Shown here: in pieces, positions 32,996-42,736 of the stretch | Position numbering within the stretch: the stretch's first letter is position 1 | How the letters are laid out: each line of letters opens with the position of its first letter | DNA from: Flavobacterium tructae | Lineage (GTDB): Bacteria > Bacteroidota > Bacteroidia > Flavobacteriales > Flavobacteriaceae | DNA length: 64,000 nt | Direction: 5' to 3' | Assembly (NCBI RefSeq): GCF_002217475.1 | Contig: NZ_MUHH01000036.1 | Coordinates: forward strand, 40,081 to 104,080 | The notes under the pieces: generated by a model | What the model saw: the letters and a program-made list of their open reading frames with translations, nothing else | The model's database searches: none | Told to the model about the DNA's origin: nothing | Made by a program: the position numbers and the translations under genes

Positions 32996-33994
32996 CTATA
33001 TTTTAAAAAACATTTTAGGAAAAGCCTCCTGGGGTTTTTTCTTTAAAATAATAACTTTCAGGAACGATTTTAGAAATCCTGTCCCGTAACCATAAAATTG
33101 CTTCCATACTGCAATTACAGATAAATATCCAATTTTAATGCTTTTATTCTGAATAGCGGCTGTCAGAAAAATTACCACGAAATATACAAAATATAATTGT
33201 AATAGGATATCAATATTGAAAATTAACAGTAAAAAAGCTAATAATAATCCTACGATAAAAACGGTAGGAAAAAAGAATGTTAGTTTATTATGTTCCGGAT
33301 ACCAGCTGTTTAATATTGGTCTGGCGATTCCAAATTTATTCACCTGAATTGAAAACTTTTCCCAGTCAATTCTTCGCTTATGATATACATACGCTTCCGG
33401 GAACAATCTGGTTTCAAATCCCAGGTTCCATAAACGAATAGAAAGATCAGGATCTTCTCCCGGGTGAATGTTTCCAAACCCTTTTGAAGCTATAAAAGCT
33501 TTCTTTGAAATCCCCATGTTAAAACTTCTGGGCTGAAATTTATTGATTTTTTCAGAGCCTCCACGAATTCCTCCTGTAGTCAAAAATGAAGTCATTGCAA
33601 AGTTAATGGCTTTCTGAATATCCGAAAAACTATCTAATGCCTTATCCGGCCCTCCAAAACAATCCACATAACCCGCATTAAGCGCTTTTCGAACCTCGGT
33701 CAGGTAGTTAGAAGGAATGATACAATCAGAATCAAAAATGATAAAATAATCCCCTCTGGCCTTCTGCATTCCAAAGTTTCTGGAATCTCCCGGCCCTGAA
33801 TTTTCTTTAAAATAGTACGATATATTCAATTTCCCCTGATAGTTCATCACGACATCTTTACAAGGTATTGATGATCCGTCTTCGACAAGAACAATTTCAA
33901 AGGCTTCATTATAATCGGATTTAGACAAACTTTCTAAAAGTTCATCTACTTCATCCGGACGATTATACACGGGTATAATTAAAGAAAAAATCAT
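32996..33994 (-). CDS. Family 2 glycosyltransferase
   Basis: A 332-residue membrane-attached transferase; the ATG at 33992-33994 (MIFSLIIPVYNRPDEV) is used as it opens the GT2 core directly. Visible are the nucleotide-binding VLVEDGSS, the DxD-type FIIFDSDCIIP near residue 92, GGPDKA, and GEDPDLSIRLWNLG with the catalytic-base ED pair near 180. The C-terminal 75 residues hold two or three membrane helices. It should add sugars to a lipid- or cell-surface-linked acceptor; identity unknown. Cotranscribed with coaE. Confidence 0.88.
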   Translation of the reverse strand: MIFSLIIPVYNRPDEVDELLESLSKSDYNEAFEIVLVEDGSSIPCKDVVMNYQGKLNISYYFKENSGPGDSRNFGMQKARGDYFIIFDSDCIIPSNYLTEVRKALNAGYVDCFGGPDKALDSFSDIQKAINFAMTSFLTTGGIRGGSEKINKFQPRSFNMGISKKAFIASKGFGNIHPGEDPDLSIRLWNLGFETRLFPEAYVYHKRRIDWEKFSIQVNKFGIARPILNSWYPEHNKLTFFFPTVFIVGLLLAFLLLIFNIDILLQLYFVYFVVIFLTAAIQNKSIKIGYLSVIAVWKQFYGYGTGFLKSFLKVIILKKKPQEAFPKMFFKI

Positions 33995-34044
33995 AGCGAT
34001 CACGCGGTATTAAAGTGGCAATATTTTAAATTTCAAAATTTTAA

Positions 34045-34052
34045 CAAAGATA
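34045..34052 (-). promoter_or_regulatory. Promoter -7 element of the glycosyltransferase-coaE operon
   Basis: TATCTTTG on the minus strand matches TAnnTTTG, 50 bp before the ATG at 33994. The -33 region overlaps the fabV terminator. Confidence 0.45.
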
Positions 34053-34067
34053 TGTTATATTCATAAA

Positions 34068-34095
34068 AAAACCATTCGTCGCAACGAATGGTTTT
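34068..34095 (-). terminator. Terminator after fabV
   Basis: AAAACCATTCGT-cgca-ACGAATGGTTTT is a 12-bp stem with a T-run on the minus strand, 26 bp past the fabV stop. Confidence 0.87.
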
Positions 34096-34121
34096 CATAT
34101 CTAGTAGTATTTTTTTCTTTT

Positions 34122-35312
34122 TTATTTGATACTTTCAATTTCTACAACTTCATTCGCTTCGGCAGCATAATCTACACCTGCAAATTCAAATCCAAATAGA
34201 TTCAGGAAGTCATTTCTATATCCGGCTAAATCTCCAATTTCAGGTAATGTTTCGGTTGTAGCTTCTAACCAAAGTTTAGCCACTTTAGCCTGCACATCTT
34301 CACGCATTTCCCAATCGTCAATTCTGATTCTTCCTTTTTCATCTACAGGAACTTCTCCTCCGTTGTACAATCTGTCCTGAAACAAACGTTGGATTTGCTC
34401 GATACAACCTTCGTGAATTCCCTCCTCTTTCATTGTTTTGTACAAAAGAGAAATATACAATGGAATAACCGGAATTGCAGAACTTGCCTGTGTTACCAAA
34501 GCTTTGTTTACAGAAACGTAAGCTTTTCCACCAAGAGATTTAAGATTATCTGTAATAGAGAATGCTGTAGCTTCTAAATCATCTTTAGCACGACCAATTG
34601 TACCTTTACGGTAAACTGCTTCTGTTAATGATGGTCCAATATAAGAATAGGCCACTGTTGTAGCGCCTTCAGCTAATAAATTCTCTGCTTTTAGGGCATC
34701 CATCCACATTGTCCAGTCCTCACCTCCCATTACAGCAACTGTATTGGCAATATCTTCTTCATTTGCCGGAGCAATAGAAACTTCTGAAACGTTTCCAGTA
34801 TGAAAATCAACTGTTTTATTGGTAAAAGTTTGTCCGATTGGTTTTAAAACCGAACGGTGTAAAACTCCTGTAACCGGGTGCTGACGCACCGGAGAAGCTA
34901 AACTGTAGATTACCAAATCAACCTGACCTAAGTCAGCTTTGATTAAATCTAAAGTTTGTCTTTTTATTTCGTTTGAAAAAGCATCTCCGTTGATACTTTT
35001 AGCATATAAACCTGCTTTGTGAGCTTCTGTTTCAAATGCAGCAGAATTATACCATCCTGGTGAAGCTGTTTTTCCTTCAACCGGTGGCTTTTCAAAAAAT
35101 ACTCCAATTGTTGCAGCATCAGATCCAAAAGCACTTGTAATTCTTGAAGCCAATCCGAAACCTGTTGAAGCACCAATAACTAAGACTTTTTTTGCACCAG
35201 CAATTGGTCCTTTTGATTTGATATATTCTATTTGATTTTTAACATTTTGCTCGCTGCCTTTTGGGTGGGCTGTCAAGCAAATAAATCCTCTCATTCTAGG
35301 TTCTATAATCAT
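34122..35312 (-). CDS. fabV: Trans-2-enoyl-CoA/ACP reductase FabV
   Basis: It reduces the trans-2 double bond of enoyl-ACP (or -CoA) with NADH in fatty acid synthesis; it is the triclosan-resistant enoyl reductase type. The 396-residue protein starts with the family pattern MIIEPRMRGFICLTAHPKG and has the NAD motif VLVIGASTGFGLASRI near residue 43. The catalytic Y-x8-K motif sits in SYIGPSLTEAVYRKGTIGRAK (in two overlapping parts, near 230). Single gene with its own terminator. Confidence 0.95.
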   Translation of the reverse strand: MIIEPRMRGFICLTAHPKGSEQNVKNQIEYIKSKGPIAGAKKVLVIGASTGFGLASRITSAFGSDAATIGVFFEKPPVEGKTASPGWYNSAAFETEAHKAGLYAKSINGDAFSNEIKRQTLDLIKADLGQVDLVIYSLASPVRQHPVTGVLHRSVLKPIGQTFTNKTVDFHTGNVSEVSIAPANEEDIANTVAVMGGEDWTMWMDALKAENLLAEGATTVAYSYIGPSLTEAVYRKGTIGRAKDDLEATAFSITDNLKSLGGKAYVSVNKALVTQASSAIPVIPLYISLLYKTMKEEGIHEGCIEQIQRLFQDRLYNGGEVPVDEKGRIRIDDWEMREDVQAKVAKLWLEATTETLPEIGDLAGYRNDFLNLFGFEFAGVDYAAEANEVVEIESIK

Positions 35313-35381
35313 ACTTTTTTTATTTCAATTTAATTTGATCTAAACAACATATTCTATTTCAACAAAATAGACAAATACTTA

Positions 35382-36080
35382 CTATTTAATAATTTTATCA
35401 ACATTTTCCCTAACCGTTAAAATGTCAACTTTTTTATCTTTACATTCAATTTTAACTCCATTATACTCTTCAATTAGCGCATTTAAATTTTCGCACTCTC
35501 TTATGAAGTTAAATTCTTTCTTATCAACATTAAAAACAATTCCTTTTAACGTATTCAAATTAGCTAAAATTGCTCCGCCTACTGCTCCGGCATTATATGC
35601 AAAAGCCTTAGACCACATATTTGCAAAAGGCCCTTCGAGATATAAAAACTTTCCGTCATTTAAAACTCTGTGATACGAATTTGGATTATCAGCAGACATA
35701 TTTCCATCTTCTTTTGATGCAAATTTCATTAAATATCTTTGCTGAATATACAGGTTACCATTGTAAACAATAGCAAAATAATCTGTAATTTTTATATTGT
35801 TTCTTTTCCAGCAAAAGAAAACATGATAAGCATCTACATTTTTTTCAATTGATTTATACCCCACAATAGTGCGTCTTTCTAACGCATCACCCATGAAAAT
35901 TCCCGTTTTTGCAATGAAATCTTCATATGTTTTATAAACGCCTTCAGGAAAGTCTTTTACTAAATAAGATTTAACTTCTTTACCAGCTACTTCTGTACCT
36001 TCTTTTACAGCAGTATCCTGAGCATTTATTTTACTAATAAACAAGCAAATAAAAGACAAAACATATAGTTTTTTAATCAT
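35382..36080 (-). CDS. Exported hypothetical protein
   Basis: A 232-residue protein with a signal peptide (MIKKLYVLSFICLFISKINAQ) and no other recognised domain. The mature part is rich in Tyr, Phe and Lys with predicted beta strands (DYFAIVYNGNLYIQQRYLM, NDGKFLYLEGPF), and there is a hydrophobic stretch AGAVGGAILANL near residue 165. It lies 53 bp after recN on the same strand and 69 bp before fabV. It is probably periplasmic or attached to the outer membrane; function unknown. Confidence 0.65.
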   Translation of the reverse strand: MIKKLYVLSFICLFISKINAQDTAVKEGTEVAGKEVKSYLVKDFPEGVYKTYEDFIAKTGIFMGDALERRTIVGYKSIEKNVDAYHVFFCWKRNNIKITDYFAIVYNGNLYIQQRYLMKFASKEDGNMSADNPNSYHRVLNDGKFLYLEGPFANMWSKAFAYNAGAVGGAILANLNTLKGIVFNVDKKEFNFIRECENLNALIEEYNGVKIECKDKKVDILTVRENVDKIIK

Positions 36081-36133
36081 ATTTTATTCTGATTTTGGTC
36101 TAATAGTTATAGAAGCAAATATAATTTAAATAT

Positions 36134-37786
36134 TTAATTTAATAATTCTTTTGCATGATTTAATGCCGAATCAGAGATTTTTGCACCTGATAACATCTGC
36201 GCAATTTCGGTAACTCTTTCTTCCTGAGACAATAGCTTAAGTTCTGACTGTGTATCCTCATCAACCGTTGATTTAGAGACTTTAAAGTGCGAATCTCCTT
36301 TGGCTGCAATTTGAGGCAAATGGGTGATGGCAAAAATTTGCATTGTACCACTCATTTCTTTCATAATTTCTCCCATTCTAATTGCAATTTCTCCTGAAAC
36401 CCCGGTATCAATCTCATCAAAGATTAAGGTTGGAAGTTTTGAATATTGCGCTAAAATCGCTTTGACTGCCAGCATAATACGTGACATTTCCCCTCCTGAA
36501 GCTACTTTTTTCAGCAAGCCGAAATCAGTTCCTTTATTTGCCGAGAATAAAAACTGTAATTCATCTTTTCCGTTTTGGAAATAAGTCTCAGAAGACAAAA
36601 GCTCCATATTGAAACGCACATTTGGCATTCCCAATGTCTCTAATATTGACACTAACTTTTGTGACAAAACCGGAATTGCATTGATTCTATTCTGATGAAT
36701 AGCTGCCGCAAAAGCATCTAAGTCTGTAACTTTTTGCGCTATAGATTCTGACAAAGCAGTAATTTCTTCTCCAATATTATCCAATTCTACCAATGAGTTT
36801 TCTAATGTCGCCTGTATTCCAAGTAATTCATCAACAGACGTTACCTGATGCTTTTTTTGCAAATTATAAATTAGCTGTAATTTTTGACTCACCAATTCTA
36901 ACTGTGCGGGATCATTTAAAAGTTTTTCAGAGGCGTTTTGCAATTCTTTTGAAACATCATCAAATTCAATGGCCAAACTGGTAATCCTTTCAAAAACATT
37001 TTGGTACTCCGGAGAAAAAAGTGCAATTTTCTGTAGTGCCGTTTTTATTTCATTCAGACTGTGGAAAACACCAAATTGCTCTTCATTGGCAATTGCCAAT
37101 GATTTATCCATAGCTTCTTTAATAATTTCAACATTGTTCAGTTTTTCAAAATCAGCCTCCAATTCTTCCTGCTCTCCTGATTTTAATTTTGCAGTAACCA
37201 ATTCATTTAACAAATAGGTATTGTATTCCTGCTCTTTTCCTGAATCACTTTGTTTTTTCAGCAAAGCATTTAGTTTGGACTTATCTGATTTATATCCTTT
37301 CAAAACATCCTGATACGATTGAATCACTTCTCCATTATTAGCAATAGCGTCAATAATTTTAAACTGAACTCCCTCGTCTGACAACTCCTGAGTCTGCTGT
37401 TGTGAATGAATATCAATCAAAAACAAGCTCAGATCCTGCAATTCCTGCAGATTTACCGGACTATCATTAATAAAAGCTCGCGATTTTCCTGAAGGCAAAA
37501 TTTCTCTTCTAATAATAGTCTCGTCTTCATAATCGAGATCATTTGCTGTAAAAAAATCTTTCAGGTTGTATTTAGAAATTTCAAACTGTGCTTCGATAAC
37601 ACATTTTTCTTCTTTATTTTTTAGTGAAGTTAAATCGGCTCTTTTTCCTAAAACCAATCCTATCGCTCCTAATATAATAGATTTACCCGCACCTGTTTCA
37701 CCAGTAATAATAGAAAAACCTTTTGAAAAATCTATAGTTAATTTTTCAATAAGCGCATAGTTTTTAATCGACAAGGACGTTATCAT
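36134..37786 (-). CDS. recN: DNA repair ATPase RecN
   Basis: An SMC-like ATPase that acts in recombinational repair of double-strand breaks. The 550-residue protein has Walker A ITGETGAGKSIILGAIG near residue 28, a long coiled-coil middle (about 150-360), the signature KVASGGEMSRIMLAVKAIL near 428 and Walker B TLIFDEIDTGVSG near 456. Length is that of the family. It is the last of the bamD-rpoZ-coaBC-porD-recN run, a gene order I recall as conserved in Flavobacteriia. Confidence 0.96.
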   Translation of the reverse strand: MITSLSIKNYALIEKLTIDFSKGFSIITGETGAGKSIILGAIGLVLGKRADLTSLKNKEEKCVIEAQFEISKYNLKDFFTANDLDYEDETIIRREILPSGKSRAFINDSPVNLQELQDLSLFLIDIHSQQQTQELSDEGVQFKIIDAIANNGEVIQSYQDVLKGYKSDKSKLNALLKKQSDSGKEQEYNTYLLNELVTAKLKSGEQEELEADFEKLNNVEIIKEAMDKSLAIANEEQFGVFHSLNEIKTALQKIALFSPEYQNVFERITSLAIEFDDVSKELQNASEKLLNDPAQLELVSQKLQLIYNLQKKHQVTSVDELLGIQATLENSLVELDNIGEEITALSESIAQKVTDLDAFAAAIHQNRINAIPVLSQKLVSILETLGMPNVRFNMELLSSETYFQNGKDELQFLFSANKGTDFGLLKKVASGGEMSRIMLAVKAILAQYSKLPTLIFDEIDTGVSGEIAIRMGEIMKEMSGTMQIFAITHLPQIAAKGDSHFKVSKSTVDEDTQSELKLLSQEERVTEIAQMLSGAKISDSALNHAKELLN

Positions 37787-37836
37787 AGGAAATTTGGGAA
37801 ATATAAAAATTAATAAAGAGAGTAACTAAAATGGAC

Positions 37837-38721
37837 TTAGAATTTAATCTGTGACCATTTGGTAGTATTCAACGGAGATACTTTATTTAAGACATCGGTC
37901 AGATCTGTAATCGGAATACTTGGTCCTCCAGAAAATATGGAGACAATTTCGTCTGATTTGGCATCGAAAAACACTCTGGTCAAAAAAGCATTGGGTTTTA
38001 CCGAATTCAATTTTCCGGTAAGCATCAAGGCTGATTTGATTTTTTCTTTTGAGGCTTTCAAATCCTGACTCATGCCATCCAAGCCATTATGGTACATGAA
38101 CATGGTTTGACGTAAATCGCTGTACATTGGCGAAATCATATCGGTAATCAAATAATAACGGTTTTGAACTCCGTCTGACTGGCTCCAGCCTTTTGATCCT
38201 CCTTGTTGTGCTACACTTGCAATATTCTGAGCGGTTTCAAGATATTGACTTCCTGCTCCCATTTGAAAGCTATCTGCGTCCATCGCTAAAATTAAATAAC
38301 TGTAAAAAGAAACCACAGATACTAAATTAGACTCAAACGTGGTCGGATTAAACAACAAAGGCTCGTATTCAATATACCTGAAGTTAAAATCTTTGTCGTT
38401 GTAATTTAATATTGGGGAAGAATAAGTAGAATTATAAATCAATCGTGAGGATTGCACCTGAATAGTGCCCGAAAACTGATCGGAACTGTTTGACGACAGC
38501 GTAATGTACATCGAGCAATTGATTCGCTCATTTTGTTTTAAGGCTATTCCCGTCCAATCTGTTTTATTTACAAACTCCGACAACGAAGTCTGAAGTGTTT
38601 TAAATACTTGCTGATTGGGATTGGGTAATCTTTCTGTATTAATAGTTACAGTGCAATTTAGCTGCTGTGCTTGTGCGAAGCCAAAAATTAAAAATGCTAA
38701 AAAAGTAACTAATTTATTCAT
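37837..38721 (-). CDS. porD: Type IX secretion system protein PorD (DUF4835)
   Basis: A 294-residue exported protein (signal MNKLVTFLAFLIFGFAQAQ). The beginning QLNCTVTINTERLPNPNQQVFKTLQ (here in two parts) and FVNKTDWTG near 50 are typical of DUF4835, known as PorD. A central part with FNFRYIEYEPLLFN and a conserved YLILAMDADSFQ are visible. It belongs to the T9SS that exports adhesins such as the giant protein in this window. Its place between coaBC and recN is the common one. Confidence 0.85.
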   Translation of the reverse strand: MNKLVTFLAFLIFGFAQAQQLNCTVTINTERLPNPNQQVFKTLQTSLSEFVNKTDWTGIALKQNERINCSMYITLSSNSSDQFSGTIQVQSSRLIYNSTYSSPILNYNDKDFNFRYIEYEPLLFNPTTFESNLVSVVSFYSYLILAMDADSFQMGAGSQYLETAQNIASVAQQGGSKGWSQSDGVQNRYYLITDMISPMYSDLRQTMFMYHNGLDGMSQDLKASKEKIKSALMLTGKLNSVKPNAFLTRVFFDAKSDEIVSIFSGGPSIPITDLTDVLNKVSPLNTTKWSQIKF

Positions 38722-38795
38722 ACGAAAGATATTATTTTGATTACAGCATACAACAGACTTACTATCCTTGTCATTGCTTTGTTTACTCTAAATCT

Positions 38796-40010
38796 TTATG
38801 ATTTCGCAAAATGCAAAACCACTTTATTTAAAATATCAACAGCAACAGATTCTTTTGATTTTAATTCCATCGGTTCGATTTTAAAATCCTGATCAATAAA
38901 GGTTACTTTATTGGTTTCTTTTTTAAAACCTGCTCCTTCATCCTGTAAGGAATTTAGAACAATCAAATCTAAGTTTTTTTTCTGAATTTTCAGCTTCGCA
39001 TTTTCAATTTCATTCTCGGTTTCCAATGCAAATCCAATTAAAAACTGATTTTTCTTTATCGCTCCTAATGAAGCCAGAATATCTTTTGTTTTTTCAAGTT
39101 CAATCGAAAATTCATCTGCCGCTTTCTTAATCTTTTGTAAAGCGACTACTTTTGGTCTGTAATCGGCTACTGCAGCCGCAGCGATTGCCACATCAACATT
39201 ATTAAAATAAGCATGACAGGCATCATACATATCTTGTGCCGAAACTACATTGATCACTTCCACTAAACCATTTTTAGCTTTATAATGTGTTGGTCCTGCA
39301 ATCAAAATAACCTGAGCACCTAAGTTTGCTGCTTCATTTGCCAGATCAAAACCCATTTTTCCCGAAGAATGATTTCCTATAAAACGCACAGGATCGATTG
39401 CTTCGTATGTTGGACCGGCAGTAATTAGTATTTTTTTCCCTTTTAAAGGCAATTTACTTTCTAAATCGGCTTCCAGAAAGGCTATAATATTTTCGGGTTC
39501 AGCCATTCGTCCTTCTCCGGACAGACCGCTGGCTAACTCACCGCTTTCAGCCGGAATCATAATGTTTCCGAAACTTTTTAAAGCCGTAAAACTAGACAAA
39601 ACTGAAGGATGTTTGTACATATCCAAATCCATTGCCGGCGCAAAATAAACCGGACATTTGGCTGATAAATAAGTAGCTACTAAAAGATTATCACTGTTCC
39701 CTGTTGTCATTTTAGACAAGGTATTGGATGTTGCAGGCGCAATCAGCATCAAATCGGCCCAAAGAGCCAAATCAACATGATTGTTCCAGACAGCATCTTC
39801 ATCATCCTGATTAAAGAAACTGGAATGTACCGGATTTTTTGATAGTGTAGATAAGGTAAGTGGAGTTACAAAATCCTTAGAAGCAGGTGTCATTATCACT
39901 TGGACATGTGCACCTGCTTTTATAAAGAGTCGTACTAATGAGGCTGTTTTATAGGCTGCAATTCCACCAGAAACCCCTAGTAAAATTTTCTTCCCGTTTA
40001 AAACTGACAT
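38796..40010 (-). CDS. coaBC: Bifunctional phosphopantothenoylcysteine decarboxylase / phosphopantothenate-cysteine ligase
   Basis: Two successive steps of CoA synthesis. The flavoprotein CoaC half (about 1-185) shows LLGVSGGIAAYKTASLVRL, the catalytic His in NHVDLALWADLMLIAPAT near residue 73, and FAPAMDLDMY. The CoaB half (about 190-404) shows ITAGPTYEAIDPVRFIGN and HSSGKMGFDLA, the dimer and nucleotide motifs. The 404-residue length is normal. It lies 9 bp after rpoZ. Confidence 0.95.
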   Translation of the reverse strand: MSVLNGKKILLGVSGGIAAYKTASLVRLFIKAGAHVQVIMTPASKDFVTPLTLSTLSKNPVHSSFFNQDDEDAVWNNHVDLALWADLMLIAPATSNTLSKMTTGNSDNLLVATYLSAKCPVYFAPAMDLDMYKHPSVLSSFTALKSFGNIMIPAESGELASGLSGEGRMAEPENIIAFLEADLESKLPLKGKKILITAGPTYEAIDPVRFIGNHSSGKMGFDLANEAANLGAQVILIAGPTHYKAKNGLVEVINVVSAQDMYDACHAYFNNVDVAIAAAAVADYRPKVVALQKIKKAADEFSIELEKTKDILASLGAIKKNQFLIGFALETENEIENAKLKIQKKNLDLIVLNSLQDEGAGFKKETNKVTFIDQDFKIEPMELKSKESVAVDILNKVVLHFAKS

Positions 40011-40019
40011 TATACTATA

Positions 40020-40337
40020 TTATTTGTTTGAACCTCTGTGGTATGTTTTACCGTCTAACCACTCCTGAACTGCTAAAGCGTGAGGTTTTGGTAATTTTTC
40101 GTAAAATTTAGAAACTTCGATTTGTTCTTTATTTTCAAAAACTTCTTCAAGACTGTCATTATAAGTAGCAAACTCTTCCAATTTCTCTGTCAATTCTTTT
40201 TTAATTTCAGAGTTAATTTGATTTGCTCTTTTAGCCATAATGGTAATTGCTTCATACACATTTCCTGTTGGCTCTTCAATAACTGTTTTATTGTAAGTTA
40301 TTGTATTTACAGGAGCATTCGTCTTTTTTAAATCCAT
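40020..40337 (-). CDS. rpoZ: RNA polymerase omega subunit (Rpb6-like)
   Basis: A 105-residue omega-type subunit that helps fold and assemble the beta' subunit. The core helix reads NVYEAITIMAKRANQINSEIKK (in two parts, about 25-46), which fits Rpb6/omega. The long, acidic tail of Bacteroidota omega is seen (DSLEEVFENKEQ), ending in HALAVQEWLDGKTYHRGSNK. It lies between bamD and coaBC with gaps of about 9 bp on either side, so it is part of that operon. Confidence 0.88.
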   Translation of the reverse strand: MDLKKTNAPVNTITYNKTVIEEPTGNVYEAITIMAKRANQINSEIKKELTEKLEEFATYNDSLEEVFENKEQIEVSKFYEKLPKPHALAVQEWLDGKTYHRGSNK

Positions 40338-40346
40338 GACTTTATT

Positions 40347-41141
40347 TTATTTAGTAAATTTTTGTAAATCTGTTTCCACTCTGGCATTCATTTCATCTGC
40401 CTCTTTTTTATACTTCGTAGCTCCATTAAACTTAATCAAGTTTCCATAAGCTACTTTAGCCACATTTAAACGCTCTTCCATTTTTGAAGGAATACTGTTT
40501 ATGGCTAATTTATATGCTGAATCATATTTATAAAACAATGCATCTTCTTTTAACGGTGTTCCCGGAAAATCAGCAATAAAATTATCAAAAGCGATTAATG
40601 CTGATTTGTAATCAGAAATTGTATTGTATCCTTTCGCGTTTTCGTATGCTTTTTTCTCCAGTTTACCATTTAAAACTTTTACAGCTTCGTTTGCCTGAGC
40701 GATATACTCAGAATTTGGATAACTTTCGATAAAAGTTTGTAATTTCTCTAAGGCTTTTACAGTATCTGTCTGATCTAAGCTATAAACAGGCGCTAATTTA
40801 GAATAACTGTATGCTCCTAAAAAAGCAGCTTCCTGAACTTTTTCACTTCTAGGATAACCTGAAACGAAACTCTCAAACTGGTAACCTGCTAAATAATACT
40901 GTTTTGTTTTGTAATACGATTGTGAGAACATGTAAAATAATTTCTCTGCCTGAGGTTTCCCTCTGTAAGAAGATGCTAATTGTTCAAAAAGACGTATGGC
41001 TTTTGAATATTTACCTGCATCATACATTTTCGTTGCAACTTCGAATTTTGCAGCAACATCATCGTTCTTTAATGCCTTTTGGTATTCGCTACAAGAACAA
41101 AAAAGGACAACAATAATTAACAGAGATACTATTTTTTTCAT
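40347..41141 (-). CDS. bamD: Outer membrane protein assembly factor BamD
   Basis: A lipoprotein component of the BAM complex that inserts barrels into the outer membrane. The start at 41139-41141 is used because MKKIVSLLIIVVLFCSC is a standard lipoprotein signal (lipidated Cys about 17-20); an in-frame ATG 51 bp upstream would add a nonstandard extension. Three TPR-like helix pairs follow, for example DAGKYSKAIRLFEQLASSY, KTKQYYLAGYQFESFVSGYP and SDYKSALIAFDNFIADFP. Length 264 residues. It is the first gene of the operon and has a good promoter. Confidence 0.92.
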   Translation of the reverse strand: MKKIVSLLIIVVLFCSCSEYQKALKNDDVAAKFEVATKMYDAGKYSKAIRLFEQLASSYRGKPQAEKLFYMFSQSYYKTKQYYLAGYQFESFVSGYPRSEKVQEAAFLGAYSYSKLAPVYSLDQTDTVKALEKLQTFIESYPNSEYIAQANEAVKVLNGKLEKKAYENAKGYNTISDYKSALIAFDNFIADFPGTPLKEDALFYKYDSAYKLAINSIPSKMEERLNVAKVAYGNLIKFNGATKYKKEADEMNARVETDLQKFTK

Positions 41142-41191
41142 TTTCTTACTTTTATTATGATTTCTTAGACAATTATGCCAAAGCAAAATCA

Positions 41192-41239
41192 CACCGAAGT
41201 TTCGGTGGCAAATTTAGTTATTAATTTAGCTACTACAAA
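41192..41239 (-). promoter_or_regulatory. Promoter and 5' hairpin of the bamD operon
   Basis: TTTG (41239-41236), a 19-nt spacer and TAAATTTG (41216-41209) match the Bacteroidota consensus in full. Immediately after it, CACCGAA-gt-TTCGGTG (41192-41207) forms a stem at the 5' end of the predicted transcript, about 50 nt before the bamD ATG. Confidence 0.75.
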
Positions 41240-41278
41240 ATATTTTTTGGTATATATAGAATACCGACAATCTCATGC

Positions 41279-42160
41279 TTATTTTATACTATTTTTCACA
41301 AATTCATTCAATCTGCCTGCTAATGAATCATCAACAGCCACCAATGGCAAACGTACTGTATTCTCAGCAATACCAAGGGCTTGAAAAACTTGTTTGATTC
41401 CGGCAGGATTTCCCTGCTCAAAAATCATATCAATACAATCAGATAAAAGATACTGTGTTTTAAACGCTTCAGTTACCTTTTTATTGAGTCCTAAACGAAT
41501 CATTTCTGTAAATTCTTTTGGAAAACCTTGTCCGATAACCGAAATTACCCCTGCTCCACCTGCCAAAACAATTGGTAAAGCAATCATATCATCTCCTGAA
41601 ATAATCAGAAAACCTTCCGGTGCATTTTTAATCAATTGTAAAGCCTGAGCCATATCTCCGGCAGCTTCTTTAATCGCTACCACGTTGCTAAAGTCATTCG
41701 CCAAACGAATTACTGTTGACGGCAACATGTTACTGGATGTTCTTCCCGGAACGTTATATAAAATCACAGGAATTGGGGAAGCTTCTGCAATAGCTTTAAA
41801 GTGCTGATAGATTCCTTCTTGTGTTGGCTTGTTATAATAAGGAGAAACAGAGAGTATGGCTTCAAAAGCAGAAAAATCTCCTGTTTTTAATTCCTCTACA
41901 ATTTGCATGGTATTATTTCCACCAACGCCAAGTACCAATGGCAGTCTTCCTTTATTAGTATCTATAACCGTTTTAATCACCAGTTCTTTTTCGGCTTGTG
42001 TCAGAGTAGCATTTTCTGCCGTTGTTCCCATAACTACAAGATACTCAACACCACCGTCTATCGAAAAATTAACGATGCGCTGTAAAGCTTCGATATCTAC
42101 TGAAAAGTCTTTTTTAAATGGGGTTACAAGCGCAACACCAGTTCCTATTAATGATTGCAT
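41279..42160 (-). CDS. dapA: 4-hydroxy-tetrahydrodipicolinate synthase
   Basis: It condenses pyruvate with aspartate semialdehyde in lysine and diaminopimelate synthesis. The 293-residue aldolase has VMGTTAENATLTQAEK near 44, the catalytic Tyr in PVILYNVPGRTSSNM near residue 134, the Schiff-base Lys in VVAIKEAAGDMAQA near 163, and ISGDDMIALPIVLAGG. It starts 16 bp after the DUF6913-like gene, so they are probably cotranscribed. Confidence 0.94.
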   Translation of the reverse strand: MQSLIGTGVALVTPFKKDFSVDIEALQRIVNFSIDGGVEYLVVMGTTAENATLTQAEKELVIKTVIDTNKGRLPLVLGVGGNNTMQIVEELKTGDFSAFEAILSVSPYYNKPTQEGIYQHFKAIAEASPIPVILYNVPGRTSSNMLPSTVIRLANDFSNVVAIKEAAGDMAQALQLIKNAPEGFLIISGDDMIALPIVLAGGAGVISVIGQGFPKEFTEMIRLGLNKKVTEAFKTQYLLSDCIDMIFEQGNPAGIKQVFQALGIAENTVRLPLVAVDDSLAGRLNEFVKNSIK

Positions 42161-42176
42161 ATTCTACTTTATAATT

Positions 42177-42689
42177 TTATTTTATACTCTTTAAATATCT
42201 AAACAATTCGTGCACGAAAAGTTTGTAATTCTTTATAGCAGTATCAATCATCCATCGATTTAATTTTTCATCTACTGATGCGAATCCTACTTTAAACTTC
42301 GCTTTTGACTTGGCAGTTATCAGCATCAAAATGGCCGTTTCAATGTCATAATAACTAATCAAAAGATCAAATTCTGTTTTTATAAATTCATTTAAGAAAC
42401 CTTCTGTAATTTCCCCCTTCCAATTGACGCTTTTTCGTCCAAAAGTTGGTCTTGAATACGTTTGTTTCTCGCTAAATTTACTTCTGTACACTGCAATTTT
42501 GATATTCTCAGGAGTAATTCCTTTCGAGACCAATTCCTTTATCAGGTCTTCTGAATGATCAAATCTACTTTCATCAATCAGTAAACCAATTGTTTGCACA
42601 TTACTTGTAAATACTTCGTTTTTGACATTATTCAAGTTATTTTTTAATGATTTTTTTACAAAAAATTCCTTTATATAATTTAAAAACAT
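42177..42689 (-). CDS. DUF6913-type protein, unknown function
   Basis: A 170-residue soluble protein without signal peptide. It resembles the DUF6913 proteins that stand next to dapA in Flavobacteriia, as I remember them. The sequence shows a mixed alpha/beta pattern: VQTIGLLIDESRF, ITPENIKIAVYRSK, FDLLISYYDIETAILML and FKVGFASVDEKLNRWMID. No catalytic motif was seen. Its position suggests some tie to the cell wall or lysine path, but that is only context. Confidence 0.65.
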   Translation of the reverse strand: MFLNYIKEFFVKKSLKNNLNNVKNEVFTSNVQTIGLLIDESRFDHSEDLIKELVSKGITPENIKIAVYRSKFSEKQTYSRPTFGRKSVNWKGEITEGFLNEFIKTEFDLLISYYDIETAILMLITAKSKAKFKVGFASVDEKLNRWMIDTAIKNYKLFVHELFRYLKSIK

Positions 42690-42736
42690 AGTACTTTTAC
42701 CAGATTACAAAATTAATTATTTAAGTCGCATTTAAG